Part shown: piece after piece, positions 41,229 to 49,336 of the stretch | How the letters are laid out: each line of letters opens with the position of its first letter | Position numbering within the stretch: the stretch's first letter is position 1 | DNA from: SZUA-309 sp965232595 | Lineage (GTDB): Bacteria; Pseudomonadota; Gammaproteobacteria; Pseudomonadales; Azotimanducaceae | Reading direction: 5' to 3' | DNA: 64,000 bases | NCBI GenBank assembly: GCA_965232595.1 | Contig: OZ246983.1 | Coordinates: 682,001 to 746,000 of the forward strand | Notes under the pieces: generated by a model | What the model was told of the DNA's origin: nothing | The model's input: the letters and a program-made list of their open reading frames with translations, nothing else | The model's database searches: none | Position numbers and translations under genes: made by a program

Positions 41229-42478
41229 GCCCGTTTAGACATCCTGCGCCGGGAAAAGTCCACGATGCGCTGCCGGTAATGTTCCACGGTCTGGGGCGTC
41301 ATGATGTTGCGATGCTCATCCCTGACCTCGCCGCCCAGGCTCTTCACCACGCTCTTGGCCACGCTGAGCATGTCTTCGAACGCTGCCGTGGGTTCTTCAG
41401 GCCCGGGCAGCTGCATGAACAGGCACAGCCCCGGACAGCGAATGGCTTCCATTTCCGCCATGTCGAAGGTACCGGGCTCGACGGCGCTGGCAACGCTGTA
41501 CTGCACGGACTTCGTCAGCGGCTCGACCCGGTGAAAGATGTTCATGTCGCCGAACTTCAGGCCGCAGGTGCGCAAGGTGGCAAATAGCTCATCGCCGGTG
41601 AAAGGCCGGTCCGGATCGGCCAGCACGTTCATGACGATCAGCTCTTCCACCGGCACGGTCGCCGTGTCCTGCTCCCGGGCGGCTTCCCGAGCCCGCGCTT
41701 CTTCCTTTTTCGCCGTGCTGGCGGCATTGGCTCGTCGGGAACGCTCGCTGTTCTTGCGGCTGCCCAGTCGCCTCGGCCGCTTCGGCTCGTCAGCGACGAT
41801 CGGATCGGGCATGGCAACCTCGGCCACCTTGGCGCGCTCGCTGTCCGCCGCAGCAAGGTCGTCGGCCGGGTCGCGGGTGTCGGTGATGATCGGAGCGTCG
41901 TTTGCTTGCTCCGCCGCTGCGTCCGCTGCCGGTCCGGCTGCGTCCAGCACGGGTTCAGTGCGTTGCGTCGTCTCTGACGCCGATTCAGCAGCCGTGAGCT
42001 CAGGCGGGATCTCGAGCGCCCGCAGGTCATCGAGATCTTCTTCATCGGCGCTGGCGGCGCTGGGCTGGCGCCAGTCGCTGCCGAACAGCACCGCGTCCAC
42101 CTCTTCCTGATCAGCCTGCTCCGGCGCGGCGAAGCTCGGCTCCGACCGGCGCGTCTCGTTCAGCGGCGGCGCGTCCAGCGGCTCCAGGGTCAGCGGTTCC
42201 CGGTCAGCCTGAGCATCGGCCATGGACGGCGACTCCAGGTCAAGCGAGTCCTGCTGCGGATCGGGTTGCTTCACCACCCGACCGCCGCCGTTCGGCAGCT
42301 CACCACGCAGCCGCTCGATCTCATCCACCTCCTCCGGAATCAGATCAGGCTTGATGTCGATCCTGAGATCCTGCCGGCGCTCGCGCCAGGCGATCCAGAA
42401 CCCATGGGCGACCACGGCGGCGATCAGCAGACCGCCGCCAATCAGGATGAAATCCTTGATATCTACAGTGCTTTCCAC
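41225..42478 (-). CDS. zipA: cell division protein ZipA
   Basis: The 417-residue division protein has a single N-terminal membrane anchor (residues 9-29), a long acidic and Pro/Ala-rich linker (about 45-270), and a C-terminal FtsZ-binding domain (LIVMNVLADPDRPFTGDEL to the end). It tethers FtsZ to the inner membrane. The start is GTG, preceded by GGGGAG six bases upstream. It lies between smc and ligA, overlapping ligA by 4 bases. Confidence 0.95.
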   Translation of the reverse strand: MESTVDIKDFILIGGGLLIAAVVAHGFWIAWRERRQDLRIDIKPDLIPEEVDEIERLRGELPNGGGRVVKQPDPQQDSLDLESPSMADAQADREPLTLEPLDAPPLNETRRSEPSFAAPEQADQEEVDAVLFGSDWRQPSAASADEEDLDDLRALEIPPELTAAESASETTQRTEPVLDAAGPAADAAAEQANDAPIITDTRDPADDLAAADSERAKVAEVAMPDPIVADEPKRPRRLGSRKNSERSRRANAASTAKKEEARAREAAREQDTATVPVEELIVMNVLADPDRPFTGDELFATLRTCGLKFGDMNIFHRVEPLTKSVQYSVASAVEPGTFDMAEMEAIRCPGLCLFMQLPGPEEPTAAFEDMLSVAKSVVKSLGGEVRDEHRNIMTPQTVEHYRQRIVDFSRRRMSKRA

Positions 42479-42612
42479 ACTCGGCTCCCCGATCGCATGG
42501 TGCGACCGTTACTCCTACTCTTGAACCCAAGCTCCGCAAGGCAGGGCGTTGCCCAGACTCCCTGCTTGCGCTGGCCCGGCCGTTCACCGACCGAACCAGC
42601 GACAACGGCGTG

Positions 42613-45600
42613 TTAACCCGCCATTGCCGCAGCTTCTTCCACGTCCACGGACACCAGGCGGGATACGCCTGGCTCGTTCATCGTCACCCCCAGCAACTGG
42701 TCAGCCATTTCCATGGTCAACTTGTTGTGGGTGATAACAACGAACTGCACGTCCTCGGACATGTCTTTAATCAGCTCTGCGAAACGCAGCACGTTGGCAT
42801 CGTCGAGCGGTGCGTCCACCTCATCGAGCATACATACGGGGCTCGGGTTGAGATGGAAGATGGCAAAGATCAGCGCTACCGCCGTCATTGCCTTCTCACC
42901 GCCAGACAGCAGATGCACGCTGGCGTTTCGTTTTCCAGGCGGTCGCGCCATGAGCGAGACCCCTGTGTCGAGCAGATCCTCCCCTGTCAGTTCAAGATAG
43001 GCGTGTCCTCCGCCGAATACTTTCGGAAACAGTTCCCCCAGACGACTGTTCACCGTCTCGAATGTTTCCTTGAAACGTTGCCGGGTTTCCCGGTCGATCT
43101 TCCGGATAGCAGCCAGGAGGGTTTCCAGTGCCTTTTCCAGGTCTTCGTTCTGCTGATCCAGATAGATTTTGCGCTCTGACTGCGTCTCGAACTCGTCGAT
43201 CGCAGCCAGGTTGATGGGGCCGAGCCGGCTGATCCGCCGGTCCGTGCGCTCCAGTGATTCTGTCCAGGCGTCCTCGCTGGCGTCTTCCGGCAGGCCGGCT
43301 CTGACTTCCTCGAGGGTCATCTCGGTGCTGCGGAGCTGCTCGAGCAGGTTCTCCGCCTGCACCTGCTGGCCCTGGCGGGCCACCCGCGACTCTTCCAGCT
43401 TGCCGCGGATGCCGTTCAGCACCGCCTCGGCGTCCGAACGGCCTGCTTCCAATTCGCGGATCTTCGCATCCGTGTCGTCCAGCGCTTTGCGCGCGTCGGT
43501 CAGGGTGCCTTCGACTTCCAGCCGCTCGGCCAGCTTGATCTCCAGATCCTTCTTCAGCTCCGGCAGCGGCGTCGCGCTGTTGGCGATGCCCTGCTGCAGG
43601 TTCTCCTGCTGTTCCGCCAGCTCTTTGCGCTGCCGAACGAGCCGGTCGCGAGCAGTCTCCGAGGCGGACAGGCGGCTCTGCAGGCTCTGCCACTCGCCGT
43701 TCAGCCCGTGGTAGTGATCCCGGCTGGTGCGCGCTTTCTCCCGCGCCGAGGTCAGCGCCGTTTCCGTTTCCTCGCGGAGCGCCGACAGTGCGGCGCGGCG
43801 CTCGCCCTGGCCTTCCTGAGCACTCAAGGCCGCCGCCAGCGCGGTTCGCGCCTCCGCCAGCCGATTGGATTCTTCGTTGATCTGATTGACGAGCTCTTCG
43901 CGCTCCCGGGCAAGGCGCGCTTTGCGGGCATCCGCCTCTTCCAGCTGCACCCGGCGCACGCCGTGGTCCGTCTTCAGCTCACCCAGCGACTGGTTGAGGC
44001 TGTTGATCTCCGCCTGACGGGCTTCGCGAACGCCTTCCAGGTTCTCGATGCGGTGCTTGCCTTCGGCCAGGTGGGCGGTCATTTCGGCGAGCGTCTGCTC
44101 CGCTTCCTCGACCCGCAGGTTCAGCGTCTCCAGCTCCTGGGCGCGCTGAATGATGCCCGCTTCCTCGTCGGCGATGATGTAGCGGCGGACCCAGTCCGGG
44201 CCCACCCAGACGCCCTGCCGGGTGATGATGCTCTCACCCGGGCCGAGCTTGGCCCGATTGGCCATGGCCACCGCGACCGATTCGGCCGCGTAGATGCCCT
44301 GCAGCACCGAACCCAGATGCAGGTCGTGGCTGCGGATGAGCGACGCCAGGCTCGGCAGGTCGCCGGTCATGTTCACGTCCATGCTCGCCTCGGTGAGGGT
44401 GACGCCACCCTCTTCGAAGGCATCGATGGCCGAGGCGTAGTTGTCGAGGCTGCTGACGCGAATGGCCTGCAGGTGGTCGCCAAGAACGGTTTCCACCGCC
44501 TGCTCCCAACCCGGCACCACGGACAGCACCTCACCGAGCCGCTCCGCCTGGGCCAGCCCCTGGGCTTCGATCCAGTCGTGCGCCTCCCGGGCTTCCCGAC
44601 CCAGGGCCGCCCGCTGCAGCGCCTCCAGGCTCGCCAGCTCGTGCCGCAGATCGTGCAGATCGTTGCGCGCTTCGTCGAGCGTGCGCTCCCGCATCATCAG
44701 ATCTTCCCGGGCCGCGGCGTGCTCTTTGATGCACTCGTCGATGTCGACTTCCAGCCGGCGGCGCCTGGCTTCCACTTCCTCGATCTCAGCCGCCAGCGTG
44801 CTGACCTCGTCGGAACCTACCGGTGCCGGTGTTGCCGCGTCGGTCTCCAGCTGCTCATGCCGCCCCTTGAGGCGGGTCAGCAGCTGCTCCAGATGCTCGA
44901 TCCGGGAGGCCTGCACTTCCGCGTTGCGTTCGTGCTCCGCAGCGGAACGGGTGAACTCGTCCCAATCCTGCTGCCACTGCCGGAACTTGTCTTCCAGCGC
45001 CCGGGCCGCTTCCTGGGCCGCCTTGTCGGCAAACTCAGCTTCCCGGACCTGAGGGCCGATTCGAGCGATCTGGCCCTTCAGCTCGCCGATCTCACCTTCG
45101 TCCATGTCCAGCTGCCGGGTGGTTTCCTGGGCGCGCTGGGCCACCGTCTCCAGATCCAGCTCGAGCTGCTTGACCCGCTCCTGATTGAACTGAACCGCCT
45201 CCTCGATCCGGGCGATGTCGGCGCCAAGCTGGTAGTAGCGGCCCTGAATCTCGTTGAAGCCTTCGCTCTGATCGGCATGCGCCTGTCTGGCCTGCTCGAT
45301 CTCCGTGTCCAGCCGTTGCTGGGCCGCGGCTGACTGCTCGAACTCCACTTCCAGCGACTGGATCTTCGCCTGCCGCGCTTTGAGCTCCGCTTCCAGCGCC
45401 CCGTACTTGAGCGTGTACAGCTCTGCGGTCAGCCGCCGCTCTTCTTCTTTCAGCACCCGGTAGCGTTCCGCTGCCTTGGCCTGCCGGTCCAGGTGCTTGA
45501 GCTGCTTGTCCAGCTCCTCGCGGATGTCGTTCAGGCGGGACAGGTTTTCCCGGGTGTGGCGGATGCGGTTTTCCGTTTCCCGGCGCCGCTCCTTGTACTT

Positions 45601-46113
45601 GCTGATGCCGGCCGCTTCCTCCAGGTAGACCCTGAGGTCTTCCGGCTTGGCCTCCACCAGCTGGTTGATCATCCCCTGCTCGATGATGGAGTAGCTGCGC
45701 GGGCCGAAGCCGGTGCCGAGGAAGATGTCCATGATGTCCCGACGCCGACACTTGTTGCCGTTCAGGAAGTAAGCGGACTGGGAGTCCCGGGTCACCTGCC
45801 GGCGGATGGAGATCTCCGCGTAGGCAGCGTACTCACCGCCGATCCGACCATCGCGATTGTCGAAGATCAGCTCGATGCTGGCGATTGCCGTCGGCTTCCG
45901 GGAGTTGGAGCCGTTGAAGATCACGTCGGTGAGGTTCTCACCACGCAGCTGCTTGGCCGAGCTTTCGCCCATGACCCAGCGAACCGCGTCGATGATGTTG
46001 GACTTGCCGCAACCGTTCGGGCCGACCACGGCGCAACGATTGCTGGGGAGGGTGACCGTCGTCGGATCGACGAAAGATTTGAACCCTGCGAGCTTGATCT
46101 GCTTAAGCCGCAT
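42613..46113 (-). CDS. smc: chromosome partition protein Smc
   Basis: The 1,166-residue SMC ATPase has Walker A GPNGCGKSN (31-39), two long coiled coils (about 170-480 and 660-1000), a hinge near 510-640, the signature LLSGGEKAMTAV, and Walker B CMLDEVDAPLDD. It organises the chromosome and helps segregation, normally with ScpA and ScpB, which are not in this window. A possible promoter (TTGCTT, 17 bp, TCTACA) lies near 46140-46170. zipA begins 134 bp downstream. Confidence 0.97.
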   Translation of the reverse strand: MRLKQIKLAGFKSFVDPTTVTLPSNRCAVVGPNGCGKSNIIDAVRWVMGESSAKQLRGENLTDVIFNGSNSRKPTAIASIELIFDNRDGRIGGEYAAYAEISIRRQVTRDSQSAYFLNGNKCRRRDIMDIFLGTGFGPRSYSIIEQGMINQLVEAKPEDLRVYLEEAAGISKYKERRRETENRIRHTRENLSRLNDIREELDKQLKHLDRQAKAAERYRVLKEEERRLTAELYTLKYGALEAELKARQAKIQSLEVEFEQSAAAQQRLDTEIEQARQAHADQSEGFNEIQGRYYQLGADIARIEEAVQFNQERVKQLELDLETVAQRAQETTRQLDMDEGEIGELKGQIARIGPQVREAEFADKAAQEAARALEDKFRQWQQDWDEFTRSAAEHERNAEVQASRIEHLEQLLTRLKGRHEQLETDAATPAPVGSDEVSTLAAEIEEVEARRRRLEVDIDECIKEHAAAREDLMMRERTLDEARNDLHDLRHELASLEALQRAALGREAREAHDWIEAQGLAQAERLGEVLSVVPGWEQAVETVLGDHLQAIRVSSLDNYASAIDAFEEGGVTLTEASMDVNMTGDLPSLASLIRSHDLHLGSVLQGIYAAESVAVAMANRAKLGPGESIITRQGVWVGPDWVRRYIIADEEAGIIQRAQELETLNLRVEEAEQTLAEMTAHLAEGKHRIENLEGVREARQAEINSLNQSLGELKTDHGVRRVQLEEADARKARLAREREELVNQINEESNRLAEARTALAAALSAQEGQGERRAALSALREETETALTSAREKARTSRDHYHGLNGEWQSLQSRLSASETARDRLVRQRKELAEQQENLQQGIANSATPLPELKKDLEIKLAERLEVEGTLTDARKALDDTDAKIRELEAGRSDAEAVLNGIRGKLEESRVARQGQQVQAENLLEQLRSTEMTLEEVRAGLPEDASEDAWTESLERTDRRISRLGPINLAAIDEFETQSERKIYLDQQNEDLEKALETLLAAIRKIDRETRQRFKETFETVNSRLGELFPKVFGGGHAYLELTGEDLLDTGVSLMARPPGKRNASVHLLSGGEKAMTAVALIFAIFHLNPSPVCMLDEVDAPLDDANVLRFAELIKDMSEDVQFVVITHNKLTMEMADQLLGVTMNEPGVSRLVSVDVEEAAAMAG

Positions 46114-46290
46114 CAGGCGTTTTGATCACCCTGTAGAAAGTTCGCGGTAGTCTAAAGCAAATGTAAGAGCAGCGTAACACCCGGATGCAGGGAAACTGCT
46201 GGAAAACCAGTGAATGCAGGCGACCTGGGAGCTGATCCGGCAAGCCGACCGGTCAGCGGCCGGCAGCCGTTTCGCTACCTCTTTTCGACG

Positions 46291-46307
46291 CCGGCAAACG
46301 GTGCCGG
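46291..46307 (-). terminator. hairpin after the GntR-family gene
   Basis: CCGGCA (46291-46296) and TGCCGG (46302-46307) form a 6-bp stem with a 5-base loop, just past the regulator's stop codon. There is no T tract, so its role as a terminator is unproven. Confidence 0.35.
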
Positions 46308-46314
46308 ATCGTCG

Positions 46315-46977
46315 CTAGCGGATGCCGTTCGACTCCCGGCAACCGACCGCGAGCTTCCGCTCCCGACCGTGGTAGGCACGGACCAGCTCTTCCACTCGAG
46401 CCAGCTCGCCCGACTCAATCGCATCCAGCAGTGCCTGGTGGTAGCGCAGCGCGTCCCGGGCATCAAAAGCCGGGTGCTGATACACCAGATGCTCCATGCG
46501 CAGACCGGCCGGAATCAGGCCTTTGAGCACGCCGCTCAGGTAGAAGTTGTTCAGCGGCGGCAGGCTGCCGAGCAGAAATGCCTTCCGCGCTACCAGCACC
46601 GCATCGATGTCCTGCTCGCGGACGGCATCGGCCATGTCCGTCAGGGCGTCGTTCAGCGGCTTCAGGTCCGGAGCGTCGAGAGCGGCCAGCTTGCCGAAGC
46701 AGAGCGACTGCATCTGGGTGAACACCTCGCAGAAATCGGCAATTTCGTTGCTTTCCATCGAGCTGACCACCGCCCCGCGCCGGGGAATGATCTCGATCAG
46801 GTGCCGGGATTCGAGTATCAGCAGGGCTTCACGCACGGAACCCCGTGAAACGCCCAGTTCTCCTGCGACTTTCAGCTCCTGAATGCGGCTGGCTGGCGCC
46901 AGCCGGCCGGTGATGATCTCGGCGCCGAGATGGTCGGCAATCTGTTCGGTTAACGTGACCTGAGGTTCGAACTCCAT
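46315..46977 (-). CDS. GntR-family (FCD subfamily) transcriptional regulator
   Basis: The 220-residue regulator has an N-terminal winged helix (LTEQIADHLGAEIITGRLAP, ELGVSRGSVREALLILESR) and a C-terminal all-helical FCD ligand domain. The ATG at 46977 follows GGAGAGG; the 49 codons upstream in the open frame are not conserved. It lies directly upstream of smc on the same strand, like the GntR gene beside smc in Pseudomonas aeruginosa. The effector is unknown; a dyad just upstream may be an autoregulatory operator. Confidence 0.9.
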   Translation of the reverse strand: MEFEPQVTLTEQIADHLGAEIITGRLAPASRIQELKVAGELGVSRGSVREALLILESRHLIEIIPRRGAVVSSMESNEIADFCEVFTQMQSLCFGKLAALDAPDLKPLNDALTDMADAVREQDIDAVLVARKAFLLGSLPPLNNFYLSGVLKGLIPAGLRMEHLVYQHPAFDARDALRYHQALLDAIESGELARVEELVRAYHGRERKLAVGCRESNGIR

Positions 46978-47024
46978 GTTCCTCTCCAAGAATCTTGCTT
47001 TGCCTCCCAGTCCGGGAGACGTAC

Positions 47025-47052
47025 GACTGTGTCCGGATCTGTTAGGACAGTC
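47025..47052. promoter_or_regulatory. inverted repeat upstream of the GntR-family gene
   Basis: GACTGTGTCC (47025-47034) and GGACAGTC (47045-47052) pair except for a two-base bulge. The dyad is 48 bp upstream of the regulator start and 20 bp past the ccmI stop. It may be the regulator's operator or part of a transcript end; no T tract is present. Confidence 0.4.
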
Positions 47053-47071
47053 TGGCTGGAGAAAGGTTCGA

Positions 47072-48265
47072 TCAGGCGGGTGGTGTGAGGACCGCGGCGA
47101 GTTGCACCGTTTCGCCCGCAGCACCGGGCACCAGCGGCTCGGATTGCCACTCCCAGTCGCCCGGGTGGGCCATGGGCGCTCCGGAATGGCTCAGCCGCAC
47201 CACTACCTCGATCTCGGCGGCGGCGGATAACGGCAGCGCCGGATTCATGCTAACCGCGTCGTCGAGCCGGACGGTACGCGGGAAGCCGGTTGCCGGCCGG
47301 CGCACGACCGCAAACGGCATGCCGCCGCCGACCGGGCGGGCGATCACAAACAGGGTCATCCCGGCCGGGATCTGGTCTTCCGCGGCGATGGCTACATCCA
47401 CCGAGCCAGGCAGGATGCCGAGCCGGTTGCGGGCTTCCTGGAAGCCCATTTCCAGCGTCTGCCGGTGGTTTTCCTGCAGCGGGTTCGCCAGGGCGCGGTT
47501 GAGCAAGCTGACGGATTCGTAGAAGGCGCCACGCTGGAAGGCATCGATGGCAAACATCTCCAGCACCACCGGCTGATTCGGCTCATTGGCGAGGATGCGC
47601 TCGGCAATGTCGCGGCTGGTATCGTCCATCTGACCGTTGGCAGCCATGTACCGCGCCTGCAGCCAGAAGATGTCGATGCTCGGATCTTCTCCGCCGTGCG
47701 CCGAGCGGGCCATGGAGAACGCTTCCGCCGCCGTCGCAAACCGACCGAGACGCAGATCCACGTGGCCGAGCAGGTACCAGCTCTTGGCGTCGTCCGGCTC
47801 GCCGTCCACCCTGGCCTGCAGGGTCTCCCGCCAGCGGTTCAGCTCCGCCTGGTCCCGGCTCGGATCGAGCTGAAAGACCACCTCCGCGTCCGCCAGGCTC
47901 ATGGCCAGCGGTTCGCCGATCTGGTTGTAGATGAGCAGCGAGAACACCAGCAGCAGCGCGGCGCTGGCCAGGGCCAGCGAGGTCCCACCGCCGGCAGCCG
48001 GCTTTGCCGAGGCATCGTCGTCTGCCGTCGAGTCCACATCGGCCAGCAGCGCTGCCTTCAGCTCAGCCTCGATCACGGCCCGTTGCTCGGCAGCCACCAT
48101 GCCGCCTTCCAGCTCGCCCCGCAGCTCTTCGAGCCGGTCCCGATAGAGCGCCGCCACGGTCGCGTCCCGATCCGCCGCCACTTCAGCAGCGGCTCGACGT
48201 CTGAGGGCGAAGAGGACCAGCAGGCCCGCCGCCAGAAGGAGAAGTGATGCCCAGAGGTAGAACAT
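47072..48265 (-). CDS. ccmI: cytochrome c maturation protein CcmI
   Basis: The 397-residue protein has an N-terminal membrane segment (YLWASLLLLAAGLLVLFAL), a second membrane segment after about 95 residues (ASAALLLVFSLLIYN), and a periplasmic TPR-rich domain (about 130-290). A C-terminal domain follows. CcmI holds apocytochrome c for haem attachment. It is the last gene of the ccm operon, 2 bp after ccmH. Confidence 0.9.
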   Translation of the reverse strand: MFYLWASLLLLAAGLLVLFALRRRAAAEVAADRDATVAALYRDRLEELRGELEGGMVAAEQRAVIEAELKAALLADVDSTADDDASAKPAAGGGTSLALASAALLLVFSLLIYNQIGEPLAMSLADAEVVFQLDPSRDQAELNRWRETLQARVDGEPDDAKSWYLLGHVDLRLGRFATAAEAFSMARSAHGGEDPSIDIFWLQARYMAANGQMDDTSRDIAERILANEPNQPVVLEMFAIDAFQRGAFYESVSLLNRALANPLQENHRQTLEMGFQEARNRLGILPGSVDVAIAAEDQIPAGMTLFVIARPVGGGMPFAVVRRPATGFPRTVRLDDAVSMNPALPLSAAAEIEVVVRLSHSGAPMAHPGDWEWQSEPLVPGAAGETVQLAAVLTPPA

Positions 48266-48267
48266 GC

Positions 48268-48792
48268 TCAGGTGCCTTTTTCCTCGATACCCTTGAGGAT
48301 TTCCTCTACCCGCTCGCTGTCGGCGTCGCTGAGGGCGACCTCCGGGCGTTTTCTCAGCATGCGGGCGAGCACCAGGATGCCGATCAGCCCGAAGACCACC
48401 GGCGCCAGCCAGAGAATCCAGGTGCCCGGCTTGAAGGGCGGGTTGTAGAGCACGAAGTCGCCGTAACGCTGCTGCAGGAAGTCGCGCACCTCCTGATCGC
48501 TCATCTGCTCGTCAACGAGCAGCCGGTAGACGGTCTTGCGCAGATCTTTGGCGATGGGCGCATCGGATCCGGACAGATTGGTGTTCAGACACTTCGGGCA
48601 GCGGAACTCGTCGATCAGCGCCCGGTACCGCGCCTCCATTTCGGCGGACGGGAACTCGAACACGTCCACCTGACCGGCAGCGAGTGCCGCCGACGGCGCG
48701 CCGGCAGCAACGGAGAGGATCAGGCAGAGGCTCAGCAGGCGCAGCACAGGGATGACCCGCAGAGCCGGAACGGGAAGGTCAATCCGATGCAT
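48268..48792 (-). CDS. ccmH: cytochrome c maturation protein CcmH
   Basis: The 174-residue protein has a signal peptide, the thiol-redox motif Cys65-x-x-Cys68 in EFRCPKCLNTNLSGSDAPIA, and a C-terminal membrane helix (WILWLAPVVFGLIGILVL). It keeps the apocytochrome haem-binding Cys reduced with CcmG. The visible start overlaps the ccmG 3' end by 14 bases. Confidence 0.94.
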   Translation of the reverse strand: MHRIDLPVPALRVIPVLRLLSLCLILSVAAGAPSAALAAGQVDVFEFPSAEMEARYRALIDEFRCPKCLNTNLSGSDAPIAKDLRKTVYRLLVDEQMSDQEVRDFLQQRYGDFVLYNPPFKPGTWILWLAPVVFGLIGILVLARMLRKRPEVALSDADSERVEEILKGIEEKGT

Positions 48793-49336
48793 GGTACTCA
48801 GAGCGCACTTCGAGCAGGGTGAGCAGCGGCGCGATCTCGTCCCGCCAGACCCGCGGGTTTATGTCACCCACCCGCTTGTAGATGATCCGCCCATCCGCAT
48901 CCAGCAGGAAGCTCTCCGGGGCCCCGTAAACGCCCAGCTCCACACCGAGCATGCCATCCACGTCCTCGAGCACGAACTCGTAGGGATCGCCGAAGTCTGC
49001 CAGCCAGCGCATGGCCTTGCGCGGATCGTCCTTGTAGTTGACGCCGACGATTCTGAGATCGGTCAGGGCATTGATGCGCATCAGCTCGTCGTGCTCCGCC
49101 TTGCAGGTCGGGCACCAGGTCGCCCAGACGTTCACCAGCACCGGCGTGCCCAGGAGGTCGTTGCGGGTAACCTGGCGCTCAGGCGCGCCCAGCACCGTGG
49201 CGTTGAACTCGGGGAAAGGCTTGTCCAGCAGCGCCGATGGCAGCCGGTGCGGGTCCTCGAGGCGAAAGCCCAGATAACCGATCACCACGATCAGCAGAAA
49301 GATGCCGAGGGGTACGAACAGGCTTGCCCGATTCAT
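48779..49336 (-). CDS. ccmG: periplasmic thioredoxin-like protein CcmG/DsbE
   Basis: The 185-residue protein is a membrane-anchored thioredoxin-fold reductant. It has an N-terminal anchor (LFVPLGIFLLIVVIGYLGF) and the active site Trp74-Cys75-Pro-Thr-Cys78, followed by the CcmG-type GVNYKDDPRKA and the cis-Pro loop YGAPESF. It passes electrons to CcmH and apocytochrome. It overlaps ccmF by 4 bases and ccmH by 14. Confidence 0.95.
   Translation of the reverse strand: MNRASLFVPLGIFLLIVVIGYLGFRLEDPHRLPSALLDKPFPEFNATVLGAPERQVTRNDLLGTPVLVNVWATWCPTCKAEHDELMRINALTDLRIVGVNYKDDPRKAMRWLADFGDPYEFVLEDVDGMLGVELGVYGAPESFLLDADGRIIYKRVGDINPRVWRDEIAPLLTLLEVRSEYHASD

Noticed and set aside
43708..45333. 541-codon plus-strand open frame
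   Set aside because: It is antisense to smc, and its sequence is Leu/Arg/Gln-rich frame noise.
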